Shown here: piece after piece, positions 1 through 7,074 of the stretch
How the letters are laid out: each line of letters opens with the position of its first letter
Numbering within the stretch: the first letter of the stretch is position 1
Virus record (IMG/VR): IMGVR_UViG_3300020182_000010
Coordinates: 91,153-155,152 of that record
DNA from: a virus
Reading direction: 5' to 3' (one strand)
Length of the DNA: 64,000 bases
The notes under the pieces: generated by a model
The model's database searches: none
The model's input: only the letters and a program-made list of their open reading frames with translations
Told to the model about the DNA's origin: nothing
Position numbers and translations under genes: made by a program

Positions 1-178
1 GTTTTTTATTTAAGACTACTTCTCGTATATTATATTCATTGCCATGTAAAAATTCAGAGGTATGTAATACCCCCATCGCGGTTGGTTTATTTAACAATGT
101 CGAATAATGTTTTGCTAAACTGCGACTTGCAGTTCTTGGAAAACTGATTACCGCTATATTACAAATAGTGTTTGACAT
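1..178 (-). CDS. Sulfotransferase-like protein, N-terminal fragment
   Basis: This reading frame starts at an ATG at 176-178 and stays open to the left edge, giving about 59 residues. The start reads MSNTICNIAVISFPRTASRS. The hydrophobic strand followed by S-F-P-R-T-x-S-x-S resembles the PAPS-binding loop of sulfotransferases, which are common in marine phages. The ATG lies 1 nt after the stop of the SGNH-like gene, so the two are translated in series. The catalytic and 3'-phosphate-binding parts lie outside the window, so the family call rests on one motif. Another P-loop-like nucleotide-binding enzyme is the main alternative. Confidence 0.45.
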   Translation of the reverse strand, partial: MSNTICNIAVISFPRTASRSLAKHYSTLLNKPTAMGVLHTSEFLHGNEYNIREVVLNKK

Positions 179-179
179 A

Positions 180-908
180 TCATACATTTCCCGGTGATAC
201 GTTGTTTAAAATAAAAGAATCTACCGCATATTTTGCAAAATCTTCTCCGTAATGAAACGTATGTTTAGTAGAAAAATTGTTATCCTTCGCATAATTAGTA
301 TAGGCAAATGGTATGCTATTAAGTTTTAATATGCTTTTAGATTCTAGAATCCAAGACAAATCATTCCAATTTGAACTCAACGAATGACTTTTTTCTTCGT
401 CTGTGAGCATGGCATCTTCTATATCTGAAAACATAAACTTGCATGGTATGTTTTCATTGTCACAGAATGATTTTAATAATATTATATGTTGAAGTAAATC
501 TGTCTTATCTTGTATTGAATTTTGTATATATTCAAAATACCCAAGTGCTGCTGCATTGAAACCTCTACCCTGATTTAATTTTTCATACCATAAAGATAGT
601 GTAACTGGGTTATTAAGTGTTTTTAAAAACAATTCACGCCTATGTGAATATGTCATCATAAACACTGCGTTGGGTTTCTTGTTTTGTTGAATTAAGTTTT
701 TTATACCGATTATTGCTTTTCGTGTGATTAAATTGTTCGATGCTCCTGGTCTAGAATCGTTAATGACCGATACCCCCATCTGTTCTCCTAACAAAGCCGG
801 CCACGAAAATTTGCTGGTTTTGAAATTATCGACAAATGTATTACCCACATCATCCATTCCAAATCCTTGTGTATGAGAACAGCCACCTGCATATAAAATA
901 TTTTCCAT
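180..908 (-). CDS. SGNH/GDSL-hydrolase-like protein
   Basis: The protein has 242 residues. I start it at the ATG at 906-908 because that ATG shares a base with the stop of the upstream gene (TAATG); the longer frame begins 33 bp earlier. Near the N-terminus the block G-G-C-S-H-T-Q-G-F-G resembles SGNH block I with its nucleophilic Ser. The segment S-R-P-G-A-S-N-N resembles the block with Gly and Asn oxyanion residues. A His near the C-terminus (FHYGEDF) could complete the site. SGNH proteins act as esterases or acetyl transferases on glycans and lipids. Its place in a run of modification enzymes fits glycan or small-molecule tailoring, but the substrate is unknown. Confidence 0.5.
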   Translation of the reverse strand: MENILYAGGCSHTQGFGMDDVGNTFVDNFKTSKFSWPALLGEQMGVSVINDSRPGASNNLITRKAIIGIKNLIQQNKKPNAVFMMTYSHRRELFLKTLNNPVTLSLWYEKLNQGRGFNAAALGYFEYIQNSIQDKTDLLQHIILLKSFCDNENIPCKFMFSDIEDAMLTDEEKSHSLSSNWNDLSWILESKSILKLNSIPFAYTNYAKDNNFSTKHTFHYGEDFAKYAVDSFILNNVSPGNV

Positions 909-1501
909 TAGATATTTATTGTTTTTCGCATATTTTCGCATAGTCTTATATCTTTAAGTGGTATGTTTGGAATTTCAAAATGTAAGCACAATCTATTTTC
1001 CGTAACATTTTTAACGCCGTGCCGTTTTGTAATGTTTAGAAATGTCGGAGAAGTTATTTGATACTCTCCGCCATCTTCATAATACGTGATTGATGACGAA
1101 ATCCCCCACAGAGGTATCATCAGAACCGTATTTTTTCTATATGGAAAATCTGAGTGTGTAGGCACATCTTCTCCTGCATGTTGAAGGAAAAATGAAACAT
1201 CACCAATAACGATGTCGTTGTCAATTTTTTCTGATAACTGTTTTATTATATTTGCAATTGTAGGATGAGTAGTGTCACACTTTGAAACAAAATCAGTACG
1301 CTTGTGTACTTTTTTTGTAATCGATTTTTTCAAATCTTTAATCGTATTACCGATTACGTTTATCCCTGTATTTTTACAGAATTCATCTTTGTGATTAATA
1401 TCAATATCATCAATATCATATGATCGCAGAGAGTTATAATAAGAAGTTAATACATCCACATCATAATCTAAATCTATGACTAGTACTTCACGATCATCCA
1501 T
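908..1501 (-). CDS. 2-oxoglutarate/Fe(II) oxygenase-like protein
   Basis: The protein has 197 residues. The C-terminal half shows the facial-triad pattern of Fe(II)/2OG dioxygenases: H-S-D in PTHSDFPYRKN, a distal His in TKRHGVKN about 40 residues later, then an Arg in ENRLCLHFEIP for the 2OG carboxylate. Beta-strand-rich segments lie between, as in the double-stranded beta-helix fold. The N-terminal half is not recognised. The gene is coupled to the SGNH-like gene by a TAATG overlap and follows the TauD-like genes, so one transcript probably serves the cassette. The substrate is unknown. Confidence 0.5.
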   Translation of the reverse strand: MDDREVLVIDLDYDVDVLTSYYNSLRSYDIDDIDINHKDEFCKNTGINVIGNTIKDLKKSITKKVHKRTDFVSKCDTTHPTIANIIKQLSEKIDNDIVIGDVSFFLQHAGEDVPTHSDFPYRKNTVLMIPLWGISSSITYYEDGGEYQITSPTFLNITKRHGVKNVTENRLCLHFEIPNIPLKDIRLCENMRKTINI

Positions 1502-1570
1502 GAGGTAATTTATCCAAATTCTCTATCTCCATAGTAATTATATGTATTCAAAAAACTATATTCATATTTA

Positions 1571-2248
1571 TTATATTATAAACTGTGTTCGCCATAACAT
1601 ACGTTCACCCTCGAATGCTACTCTTTTATGGATCATTTTTAGATTGTCCCAGATTAATATCTCGTTATCCTGCCATTCATGCATATATGCATTTGCTTCT
1701 ACCCATTCTTTAATAGGACGTAAGTCTATTTCATTATTGCGCAATGTGTTTATACTACAATATAGTATATCTTCACCAGTGACATGATGCTTAATATTAA
1801 ATGGTCGCTTTATTTTTTGTTTCTCTAGTAATCGTAGTTGTCTATCAGTAAAACATTCGCCATGCAAATGTATAGGAGGGTAGTATTCACCTATAGAATC
1901 TTTATACAGTTCTCTAAGTTCAAGTGGTGCATTACTCATATTACAGAACCAAGTTGGTGAAAGATGAGCATTTTTTACATTGTACAATATTGTACCAAAG
2001 TAGTTTCCTCTACCATAACTCCAATCATTATGCCAGTCTACATCGCCGGTATTGAACAATCCATTATTACTTAACTCTTGCACAGTACGATTGTCATTAA
2101 TCACATGCTTGTCTGTGATTAATGGTTTTCCTAATTCACTGACAATATACTCGAAATCTGTTAATGTTATTGAACTATTTAATGAGACTTTCACAAGACC
2201 ATTCGTCATAAGATCCTGCTTGATGGTCTCTATATTCAATTGTTTCAT
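1571..2248 (-). CDS. TauD/TfdA-family dioxygenase
   Basis: The protein has 225 residues. The metal site is complete: W-H-N-D-W near residue 75 gives the HxD pair. I-W-D-N-L-K-M-I-H-K-R near residue 205 gives the distal His, and the following R-M-L-W-R-T gives the 2OG-binding Arg. This is the layout of taurine/alpha-ketoglutarate dioxygenases, somewhat short for the family (usually 270-300). The ATG has a strong ribosome binding site (AAGGAAAAGG) and lies inside the 3' end of the upstream TauD-like gene, giving an overlap of 74 bp. A second ATG with AGGA at 2209 would shorten it by 13 residues. It looks like an active paralogue of its neighbour. Confidence 0.7.
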   Translation of the reverse strand: MKQLNIETIKQDLMTNGLVKVSLNSSITLTDFEYIVSELGKPLITDKHVINDNRTVQELSNNGLFNTGDVDWHNDWSYGRGNYFGTILYNVKNAHLSPTWFCNMSNAPLELRELYKDSIGEYYPPIHLHGECFTDRQLRLLEKQKIKRPFNIKHHVTGEDILYCSINTLRNNEIDLRPIKEWVEANAYMHEWQDNEILIWDNLKMIHKRVAFEGERMLWRTQFII

Positions 2249-3110
2249 CTACCTTTTCCTTTACTTCCTCGTCTCTATACCAAATACCTGCTCTCCACAA
2301 TTCGCGGTCGCCAGTATATGCTTCTCTTTTATGTAGACTGTGATGTTGGTCACTAAAACAGATATCATAATTATTCCATTCGTGTTCATACACATATTTT
2401 TCATCTTGTGTATGCTTTTTCAGTTTATAATATAAGTTATGCTGTGCATCTTTAGAAATTCCACTAAATCCTCGAATAACAGTCCAAGGAAAATATAGGC
2501 CTTCCTTATTATTGATAGGGTGAGTTGTGACTAAATCTTTTCTTGGTGTTTGTTTTTCGAAACTGTTTTGTCCATCTATATCTTTGAACTCCATCATAGT
2601 TTGTTCATCACTAAAAATTCTCTTGTAATACATTTGCTCAAGTTTCAACTTAGCATTATATGTTACGATTTTAGACTTTATGTTACGAAGAATGTCTTTT
2701 GTATTATCATCCAAATCTGCAAAAGCCGTTTGACTATCAGAGAAGAACGTATTTCCACCACTCTCTGCATTTTGATGCATGTACATAACTACAACATCAT
2801 CATGTCCCTTACGATTCATTCCAGCACTATGCCACTCTAATTCACCGTCTTCTTCACCGCTAAATAATCCATTTTTTCTAACTTTAATAAGTTCGCCATG
2901 TCCCGCGACATTTCCTTTGACTTTTGTATTTTGTGATACCACCTCACCAATTGTTTTATAAAATGATACTAGAGTTTCTGGTGGTACTGGATCATTATTT
3001 CTCACTACCACTACACGGCAATCACCTATTAGTTCTCTAATTTTATCTGCATCGTTTTCATAATCGCATTCAGTCACAATTGCTGCAAATTTATTTTTTT
3101 CTACAATCAT
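2175..3110 (-). CDS. TauD-like Fe/2OG enzyme with HxA site, possible halogenase
   Basis: The protein has 311 residues and the overall TauD layout: proximal metal motif near residue 93 (E-L-E-W-H-S-A-G), distal His in H-S-L-H-K-R near residue 260 and a following Arg (R-E-L-W-R-A-G). The aligned neighbour reads W-H-N-D-W, so here the iron-binding Asp is replaced by Ala. The codons read TGG CAT AGT GCT GGA. HxA or HxG in place of HxD is the hallmark of Fe/2OG radical halogenases such as SyrB2, where chloride takes the vacant iron position. The same change could instead mark a dead or non-iron paralogue. Its start overlaps the GNAT-like gene by 20 bp, so it is translationally linked to the radical SAM cassette. 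Confidence 0.6.
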   Translation of the reverse strand: MIVEKNKFAAIVTECDYENDADKIRELIGDCRVVVVRNNDPVPPETLVSFYKTIGEVVSQNTKVKGNVAGHGELIKVRKNGLFSGEEDGELEWHSAGMNRKGHDDVVVMYMHQNAESGGNTFFSDSQTAFADLDDNTKDILRNIKSKIVTYNAKLKLEQMYYKRIFSDEQTMMEFKDIDGQNSFEKQTPRKDLVTTHPINNKEGLYFPWTVIRGFSGISKDAQHNLYYKLKKHTQDEKYVYEHEWNNYDICFSDQHHSLHKREAYTGDRELWRAGIWYRDEEVKEKVDETIEYRDHQAGSYDEWSCESLIK

Positions 3111-3663
3111 TTTTCACTCTTTCTAACCCTATATTTATACAGTCTTTCGTCAATGGAAGCCAAGTTATATTTTGTTCACAACTACTATCTCCGTTGCATA
3201 CATAAAACTGGTCTGTTTCCATGATCCAGTCTGGCCATTGCATTTTGTTGTGCAAGAAGTATTTAAATCCATTAATACCGAACTTACCTTCTCTACTCAT
3301 AAATGCATAATCAAATTTAAGATTGCCAACTAATTCTATCTGCTGTTCAATCATTTGTTTTGTATATTCAATATCGTTAACCGCAAATCTATAATCCGAA
3401 GATTTAATAAATCTATTTAGAACCCTACATCCATTTCCATAAAATTGTTTTCTATGTAAAACAGAAGAAAACCCCAATATTTTACCAGATTGCGTTTCAT
3501 ACGTTGATGCTCCAACCCAATCATCAATGTTTAACCGCTTCATTGTATAATTATATTTTAGATTGTCTTGAAAATTTGATTGTGTAATAAACTGTTTTAT
3601 GCTTTCAATATATGATTCCCAATTATTATCGGCAGAATTTATTGTTTTAATAGTTAAATTCAT
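3091..3663 (-). CDS. GNAT-like acyltransferase (tentative)
   Basis: The protein has 190 residues. After an N-terminal helix-rich part, a run of strands (DDWVGASTYETQSGKILGFSSVL) followed by YGNGCRVLNRFI resembles the central sheet and pyrophosphate-binding loop of GNAT acyltransferases. The usual Q/R-x-x-G-x-G/A motif is not clean. A later segment (FDYAFMSREGKFGINGFKYFL) fits the last GNAT strands and helix. The gene overlaps its upstream neighbour (radical SAM) by 17 bp and its downstream neighbour (HxA enzyme) by 20 bp, so all three are tightly coupled. If the fold is right, it would acylate the product of the cassette. It could also be a family I do not know. Confidence 0.35.
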   Translation of the reverse strand: MNLTIKTINSADNNWESYIESIKQFITQSNFQDNLKYNYTMKRLNIDDWVGASTYETQSGKILGFSSVLHRKQFYGNGCRVLNRFIKSSDYRFAVNDIEYTKQMIEQQIELVGNLKFDYAFMSREGKFGINGFKYFLHNKMQWPDWIMETDQFYVCNGDSSCEQNITWLPLTKDCINIGLERVKNDCRKK

Positions 3664-4582
3664 TTTGCTTCACATGTTCAAAGAATGGCGCAATTGTCCA
3701 ATTCTGAGTCAACCGTCCTCTACTAGTGTTATCATGATCAATAACACCGTCATCGTCAATTTCCCAATCAATTAATCTTACGTATACTGGTCCTGCTTGT
3801 GTTTCATACTCAAACATCCAGGATGAAAGAGTTTCACCACTTTGTGGTCCTGCCGCAACAACTCCCGCTGCAGTCTTATATATGTCTTTTTCATTAATAC
3901 CTAGTTGTAATTTTGCTATATCTTTAAGTTCTTGTATATTATATGAAGAATTTTCCATATATCTACCAATTTGTCCCACACTTTTCATTCGAAGTACGGG
4001 ACGAATTCTATTATATGGCGGAGTAGTATTAAAATCTATTCCACTATTGCAGGCTAGTTCACCAAATAATTCTATTTGTCTTTTTAATGTATGTTCGTTT
4101 ACATTTTTTGCAATGATTGTACCAGTGTTCACTGGCAGTCTCGCATCAAAAACATTTTTCAATGCTCTAACTTTTACCGTTGACCAATTGCCTTCATCTA
4201 ATACTTTGTATACATTATCATCATCTGCGCCGTTCATACTAAGCAATAGTAATCTGAGGCCTGCATCTTTTAGATTGGATGTGTAACTCTTATTTGCTAA
4301 CTTTAGTCCGTTGGTAGTTAGACTAGGGCGATGTCCTAATCTTTTTGTAGTTGCAATAATCTCACATATATCCTCTCTCATAGTAGGTTCTGCTCCTATT
4401 AATCTGATATAGGTACGAGCAGGTAATCGTTTGATAATGTCAAATAATTTATTTTTATCAATATCTGGAATATCACGATTTGGAATATAACAGTTAGCAC
4501 ACTCCATGTTACATCGATGAGTTAGATCAACTACAATGTTACTGAATGTATTATTTTCTGGTTCTAATTCGTAATAATTCAT
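3647..4582 (-). CDS. Radical SAM enzyme
   Basis: The protein has 311 residues. The cluster motif C-N-M-E-C-A-N-C (CxxxCxxC) starts near residue 28 after the typical first strand (NIVVDLTHRC). L-I-G-A-E-P-T near residue 60 stands for the GGEP motif that holds SAM, and S-L-T-T-N-G-L is the next conserved strand. No C-terminal SPASM or Twitch cysteine cluster is visible, so it probably carries a single 4Fe-4S cluster and uses the 5'-deoxyadenosyl radical on a small molecule or peptide. It abuts the upstream small gene (4583-4918) with no gap. As the central enzyme of the cassette it may prepare the scaffold that the 2OG enzymes modify; this is inference from position. Confidence 0.75.
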   Translation of the reverse strand: MNYYELEPENNTFSNIVVDLTHRCNMECANCYIPNRDIPDIDKNKLFDIIKRLPARTYIRLIGAEPTMREDICEIIATTKRLGHRPSLTTNGLKLANKSYTSNLKDAGLRLLLLSMNGADDDNVYKVLDEGNWSTVKVRALKNVFDARLPVNTGTIIAKNVNEHTLKRQIELFGELACNSGIDFNTTPPYNRIRPVLRMKSVGQIGRYMENSSYNIQELKDIAKLQLGINEKDIYKTAAGVVAAGPQSGETLSSWMFEYETQAGPVYVRLIDWEIDDDGVIDHDNTSRGRLTQNWTIAPFFEHVKQNEFNY

Positions 4583-4918
4583 TTATGATTCAATTGATTT
4601 GTATTCTGCCTGTGTTATAGTCTCTATGTCACTTATTACTAAATATTCACCTAATGATTGTAATAACATTGTTAGATCATTATGCATATCAGATGCATGA
4701 GCCTTATATCGGTAGTAATTGGTCTGGAGCACATTGGAACCGTTATCTACTCTGGTAGATTTTCTATCACCACTAATGTCAAGCTCTTTTTCATCAGATA
4801 GCCGATATGTTATACTGGTGAATTGATCTGAACCAATTGTTTCTTCAAACCACGATAGATATTGATCATGGTTTTTTCCATCTGGGTAATCTATACTAAC
4901 TGTAAATTTATATGGCAT
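4583..4918 (-). CDS. Small protein upstream of radical SAM gene, unknown
   Basis: The protein has 111 residues and I do not recognise it. It reads as a compact alpha/beta fold, with strands at the N-terminus (YKFTVSIDYPDG) and near residues 35-55, and helices in the last third. It has no signal peptide, membrane segment or cysteine motif. It is the first gene after a T4-like late promoter (4973-4980) and ends 1 nt before the radical SAM gene starts. A role as partner, carrier or substrate of that enzyme is possible, but nothing in the sequence shows it. Confidence 0.6.
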   Translation of the reverse strand: MPYKFTVSIDYPDGKNHDQYLSWFEETIGSDQFTSITYRLSDEKELDISGDRKSTRVDNGSNVLQTNYYRYKAHASDMHNDLTMLLQSLGEYLVISDIETITQAEYKSIES

Positions 4919-4972
4919 TTTTGTTTTCCTTTTGTTTTAATTAAATAATTTATCTAGTTATCTATTTATATA

Positions 4973-4980
4973 ATTATATA
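4973..4980 (-). promoter_or_regulatory. T4-like late promoter, enzyme cassette
   Basis: TATAAATA on the minus strand, exactly the T4 late -10 element, lies 55 bp before the ATG of the first gene of the 0-5 kb cassette. No -35 box is expected for this class. It puts the radical SAM/2OG genes under late control. Confidence 0.6.
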
Positions 4981-4990
4981 ATTAAGTAAA

Positions 4991-5017
4991 TTGGTCTGGG
5001 CAAATTGCCCAGACCAA
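4991..5017 (-). terminator. 27-nt inverted repeat, terminator-like
   Basis: Arms of 13 bp around one central base (TTGGTCTGGGCAA and its complement) begin 7 nt after the stop of the upstream gene. The following minus-strand sequence is AT-rich but has no clean U-run. It probably ends or protects the transcript before the late promoter at 4973-4980. Confidence 0.5.
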
Positions 5018-5023
5018 CATCTA

Positions 5024-5374
5024 TTATTTTCCTTTGTTTACAAAATTGTAAAACTGTTGTGCAGCTTCAAGAATTTGTTCTGTTCCTGGAACTTCTGGCA
5101 TTTCTACCTTCGTTACAACTTCATCATGTTCTTTGCGAACTGATGTTTCGAACATACCATATTTTGCATAATAGTCCTGCCACATTTGTGATTGTGCCAT
5201 TTCTAATACTTGAGTGCGAATTTCATAACCATTTTTATTAAAAGTTACTTTAGGAAGTGAAGGAGGTGTCATTTTTTGAAATGCTTCTGTAAATGCCTCT
5301 GGTTTCATTCCGGTGTTTTTGTATAAATCGCTGAATTTTTCAGCCATCTCTGTCATTTGTTTCATATCGAACAT
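5024..5374 (-). CDS. Small conserved phage protein, weakly phasin-like
   Basis: The protein has 116 residues with two amphipathic helical parts: residues 1-35 (MFDMKQMTEMAEKFSDLY...) and the last 25 (EQILEAAQQFYNFVNKGK). A conserved-looking centre lies between them (NGYEIRTQVLEMAQSQMWQDYYAKYG). Length and helical nature recall short alphaproteobacterial phasins, which coat polyhydroxyalkanoate granules. I also recall similar unnamed proteins in marine T4-like phages. I therefore do not assign a function. A good ribosome binding site (AAGGAGAAC) precedes the ATG. The gene lies directly downstream of the tmRNA and could be read from the same transcript. Confidence 0.6.
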   Translation of the reverse strand: MFDMKQMTEMAEKFSDLYKNTGMKPEAFTEAFQKMTPPSLPKVTFNKNGYEIRTQVLEMAQSQMWQDYYAKYGMFETSVRKEHDEVVTKVEMPEVPGTEQILEAAQQFYNFVNKGK

Positions 5375-5399
5375 ATTGTTCTCCTTTGTGTGTGTGTGT

Positions 5400-5668
5400 T
5401 GTGTAACTATTCTGTTGCTAGGTCAGTTACCAACCCCCACGTGCTTAAATTAAGCCGCTAATGCCATTTCTGGCGCATAATTGTTATTTGCAATTATAAA
5501 GTTTATTCGCGGTAACGGCGCTTATATCCCGGTAACTCCATTCATCTATCTTGTCAGTCGATCCTATTTCAGCCCCATAAGAAACACACTTATCTAAATG
5601 TGCTTATGGTGGAGCTGCGCGGTACTGCCCCACGGTCCTGTCCAATCATCAAATCACTTCAACGTTAC
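5400..5668 (-). ncRNA. ssrA: Permuted two-piece tmRNA (alphaproteobacterial type)
   Basis: On the minus strand the acceptor piece comes first and ends in C-A-G-C-U-C-C-A-C-C-A at 5607. A 30-nt spacer (5606-5577) follows, then the coding piece begins G-G-G-G-C-U-G at 5576. These two strands form a 7-bp acceptor stem whose third pair is G-U, the alanine identity element. GGAUCGAC follows, as in the tmRNA 5' domain. A 5-bp T-arm (CGUGG/CCGCG) lies in the acceptor piece. The tag frame starts at the resume codon GCA (5491) and encodes ANNNYAPEMALAA, then UAA at 5450-5452. The LAA end is a ClpXP-type degron. Downstream pairing (GUAACU/AGUUAC, 5403-5430) fits a pseudoknot. The 3' boundary of the coding piece is approximate. 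Confidence 0.9.
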
Positions 5669-5674
5669 ATTCTA

Positions 5675-5703
5675 TTTATAACATATTTTGATAGTGTTGT
5701 CAA
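5675..5703 (-). promoter_or_regulatory. Sigma70 promoter of tmRNA
   Basis: TTGACA (5703-5698), 17-nt spacer and TATAAA (5680-5675) give a near-consensus promoter with a predicted start near 5668, at the 5' end of the acceptor piece. The -35 box contains the TGA stop of the upstream hydrolase gene. The spacer lacks the GAATC found in many other promoters of this phage. Confidence 0.75.
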
Positions 5704-6278
5704 GTGTTGAATTTATTTTTAATAATTTCAACTACTCTGTCAGATAGAACTATCTCATAATGGTTTCTATCTACTTCTGCATATTCTATATCATTACGAC
5801 AAGTCATACTTTTACGTGTGACAATGCCATCATTTTCACCTGATATCCATGGTACATCGCCAACTGTTGTGACTACCTGAAGCCAATTACACGAAATATC
5901 AATATTACGACTACCTCTGATAAATCTACTATGTGTTGTAATGTCACTAAACATTTCATATCCAGAAAAGAATTTCATTGTTGCTCCCCAAACCGCAATC
6001 TCACTGCCATTAAATGGTGTTGCTAAACTAACAACATTTTTTATTGTATCAAATTCACTTTGTAAATATGTTGCATATACACCACCAAGACTATGTGCTA
6101 TTACAAAAAATTCATCATCTATATCATTCAAAGTTTTCATCATTATAGCAAGATTATCAACTGCCGCTGTATGTTTACTATAATTTAAATATATAGGATC
6201 TTTACAATCCAAAGATTTCTGAATGAAGGCGAAACTTCTTTCACTAGCAGTTGCCCCATGTATATACACTATTCTCAT
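5700..6278 (-). CDS. Alpha/beta-hydrolase (lipase/esterase-like)
   Basis: The protein has 192 residues. The triad is readable: nucleophile elbow I-A-H-S-L-G-G near residue 62, acid in E-N-D-G-I-V near residue 148, and His in N-H-Y-E-I near residue 172. The oxyanion region follows the first strand (IVYIHGATASERS). This is the short, PGAP1/lipase-like form of the fold. There is no signal peptide, so it acts in the cytoplasm unless exported at lysis. It follows the corrinoid protein gene by 4 nt and probably shares its late transcript. The substrate (lipid, acyl-thioester or host ester) cannot be read from the sequence. Confidence 0.75.
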   Translation of the reverse strand: MRIVYIHGATASERSFAFIQKSLDCKDPIYLNYSKHTAAVDNLAIMMKTLNDIDDEFFVIAHSLGGVYATYLQSEFDTIKNVVSLATPFNGSEIAVWGATMKFFSGYEMFSDITTHSRFIRGSRNIDISCNWLQVVTTVGDVPWISGENDGIVTRKSMTCRNDIEYAEVDRNHYEIVLSDRVVEIIKNKFNT

Positions 6279-6282
6279 TCAT

Positions 6283-6978
6283 TCAAGTCCTGACGCTGTT
6301 GTGCTTGCGATCCATAAACATCTTTGCTGTTTCAACTGCTACTGCTGCATCTCTACAATACGCATCTGCACCAATTGCTTTTCCAAATTCTTCATTTAGT
6401 GGTGCGCCGCCTACTAGTATTGTATAATCATCACGCATACCTTTTTCAATCATTACATCAATAACAACCTTCATATATGGCATTGTTGTTGTAAGTAATG
6501 CACTCATACCTAATATATCTGGATTATGTTCTTCGATTGCATCAAGATAAGCCTGAACATCGTTATTAATACCAATATCGTGTACATCAAATCCTGCACC
6601 TTCCATCATCATGCCAACTAAGTTCTTACCAATGTCATGTATATCACCTTTAACTGTGCCGATAACCATAGTTCCAACTTGTGGTGCGCCTGTTTCCGCA
6701 AGTAGAGGTTTAAGAATTGACATACCGCCTTTCATAGCGTTTGCTGCCAGTAGCACTTCAGGCACAAACAATATGCCATCTCTGAAGTCGATGCCAACAA
6801 TTGTCATACCAGCAACTAAAGATTCTGTTAGTACACGATATGGTTCCCATCCTCGCTCTAATAGAATATTTGTGCCTTCTTCTACCTCTTCTTTTAGACC
6901 ATCATACAAATCATCGCCCATTTGAATTACTAATTCTTCATCATTTAATTCAGAGAGTACAATATTATCATCTTCCAT
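6283..6978 (-). CDS. Cobalamin-binding methyltransferase corrinoid protein
   Basis: The protein has 231 residues. I start it at the ATG at 6976-6978, which has GAGAAG upstream; a GTG 12 nt earlier extends the frame. Residues 1-90 form the helical cap domain (LKEEVEEGTNILLERGW...FVPEVLLAANAMKGG). The Rossmann domain then carries G-D-I-H-D-I-G-K-N, the DxHxxG motif whose His ligates cobalt in base-off B12, followed by the usual SALLTTT and GGAPLNEEF segments. The length and both domains match free corrinoid proteins of the MtaC/MtbC/MttC type, partners of one-carbon methyltransferases. No methyltransferase partner is encoded in this window, so it may plug into a host system. It follows a late promoter. 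Confidence 0.85.
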   Translation of the reverse strand: MEDDNIVLSELNDEELVIQMGDDLYDGLKEEVEEGTNILLERGWEPYRVLTESLVAGMTIVGIDFRDGILFVPEVLLAANAMKGGMSILKPLLAETGAPQVGTMVIGTVKGDIHDIGKNLVGMMMEGAGFDVHDIGINNDVQAYLDAIEEHNPDILGMSALLTTTMPYMKVVIDVMIEKGMRDDYTILVGGAPLNEEFGKAIGADAYCRDAAVAVETAKMFMDRKHNSVRT

Positions 6979-7009
6979 TATTCTTCTCACTTGTATAGGT
7001 TAACATATC

Positions 7010-7017
7010 TATTTATA
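7010..7017 (-). promoter_or_regulatory. T4-like late promoter, corrinoid gene
   Basis: Exact TATAAATA on the minus strand, 32 bp before the corrinoid protein start and just after the terminator of the upstream porin-like gene. Confidence 0.65.
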
Positions 7018-7021
7018 AGCA

Positions 7022-7055
7022 ATAAAAAAGGGGCGCTATTAGCACCCCTTTTTCT
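7022..7055 (-). terminator. Rho-independent terminator of porin-like gene
   Basis: GGGGTGCT-AAT-AGCGCCCC forms an 8-bp stem (one G-U) followed on the minus strand by six T. It lies 20 nt downstream of the porin-like stop. A-runs on the other side make it potentially bidirectional. Confidence 0.85.
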
Positions 7056-7074
7056 CAATATATTCACTTTTATA

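Noticed and set aside
5400-5668. Standard one-piece tmRNA, or a tRNA-Ala gene
   Set aside because: The CCA end (5607) lies upstream of the GGGGCUG 5' strand (5576), so the order is permuted; there is no anticodon arm, and a tag frame is present.
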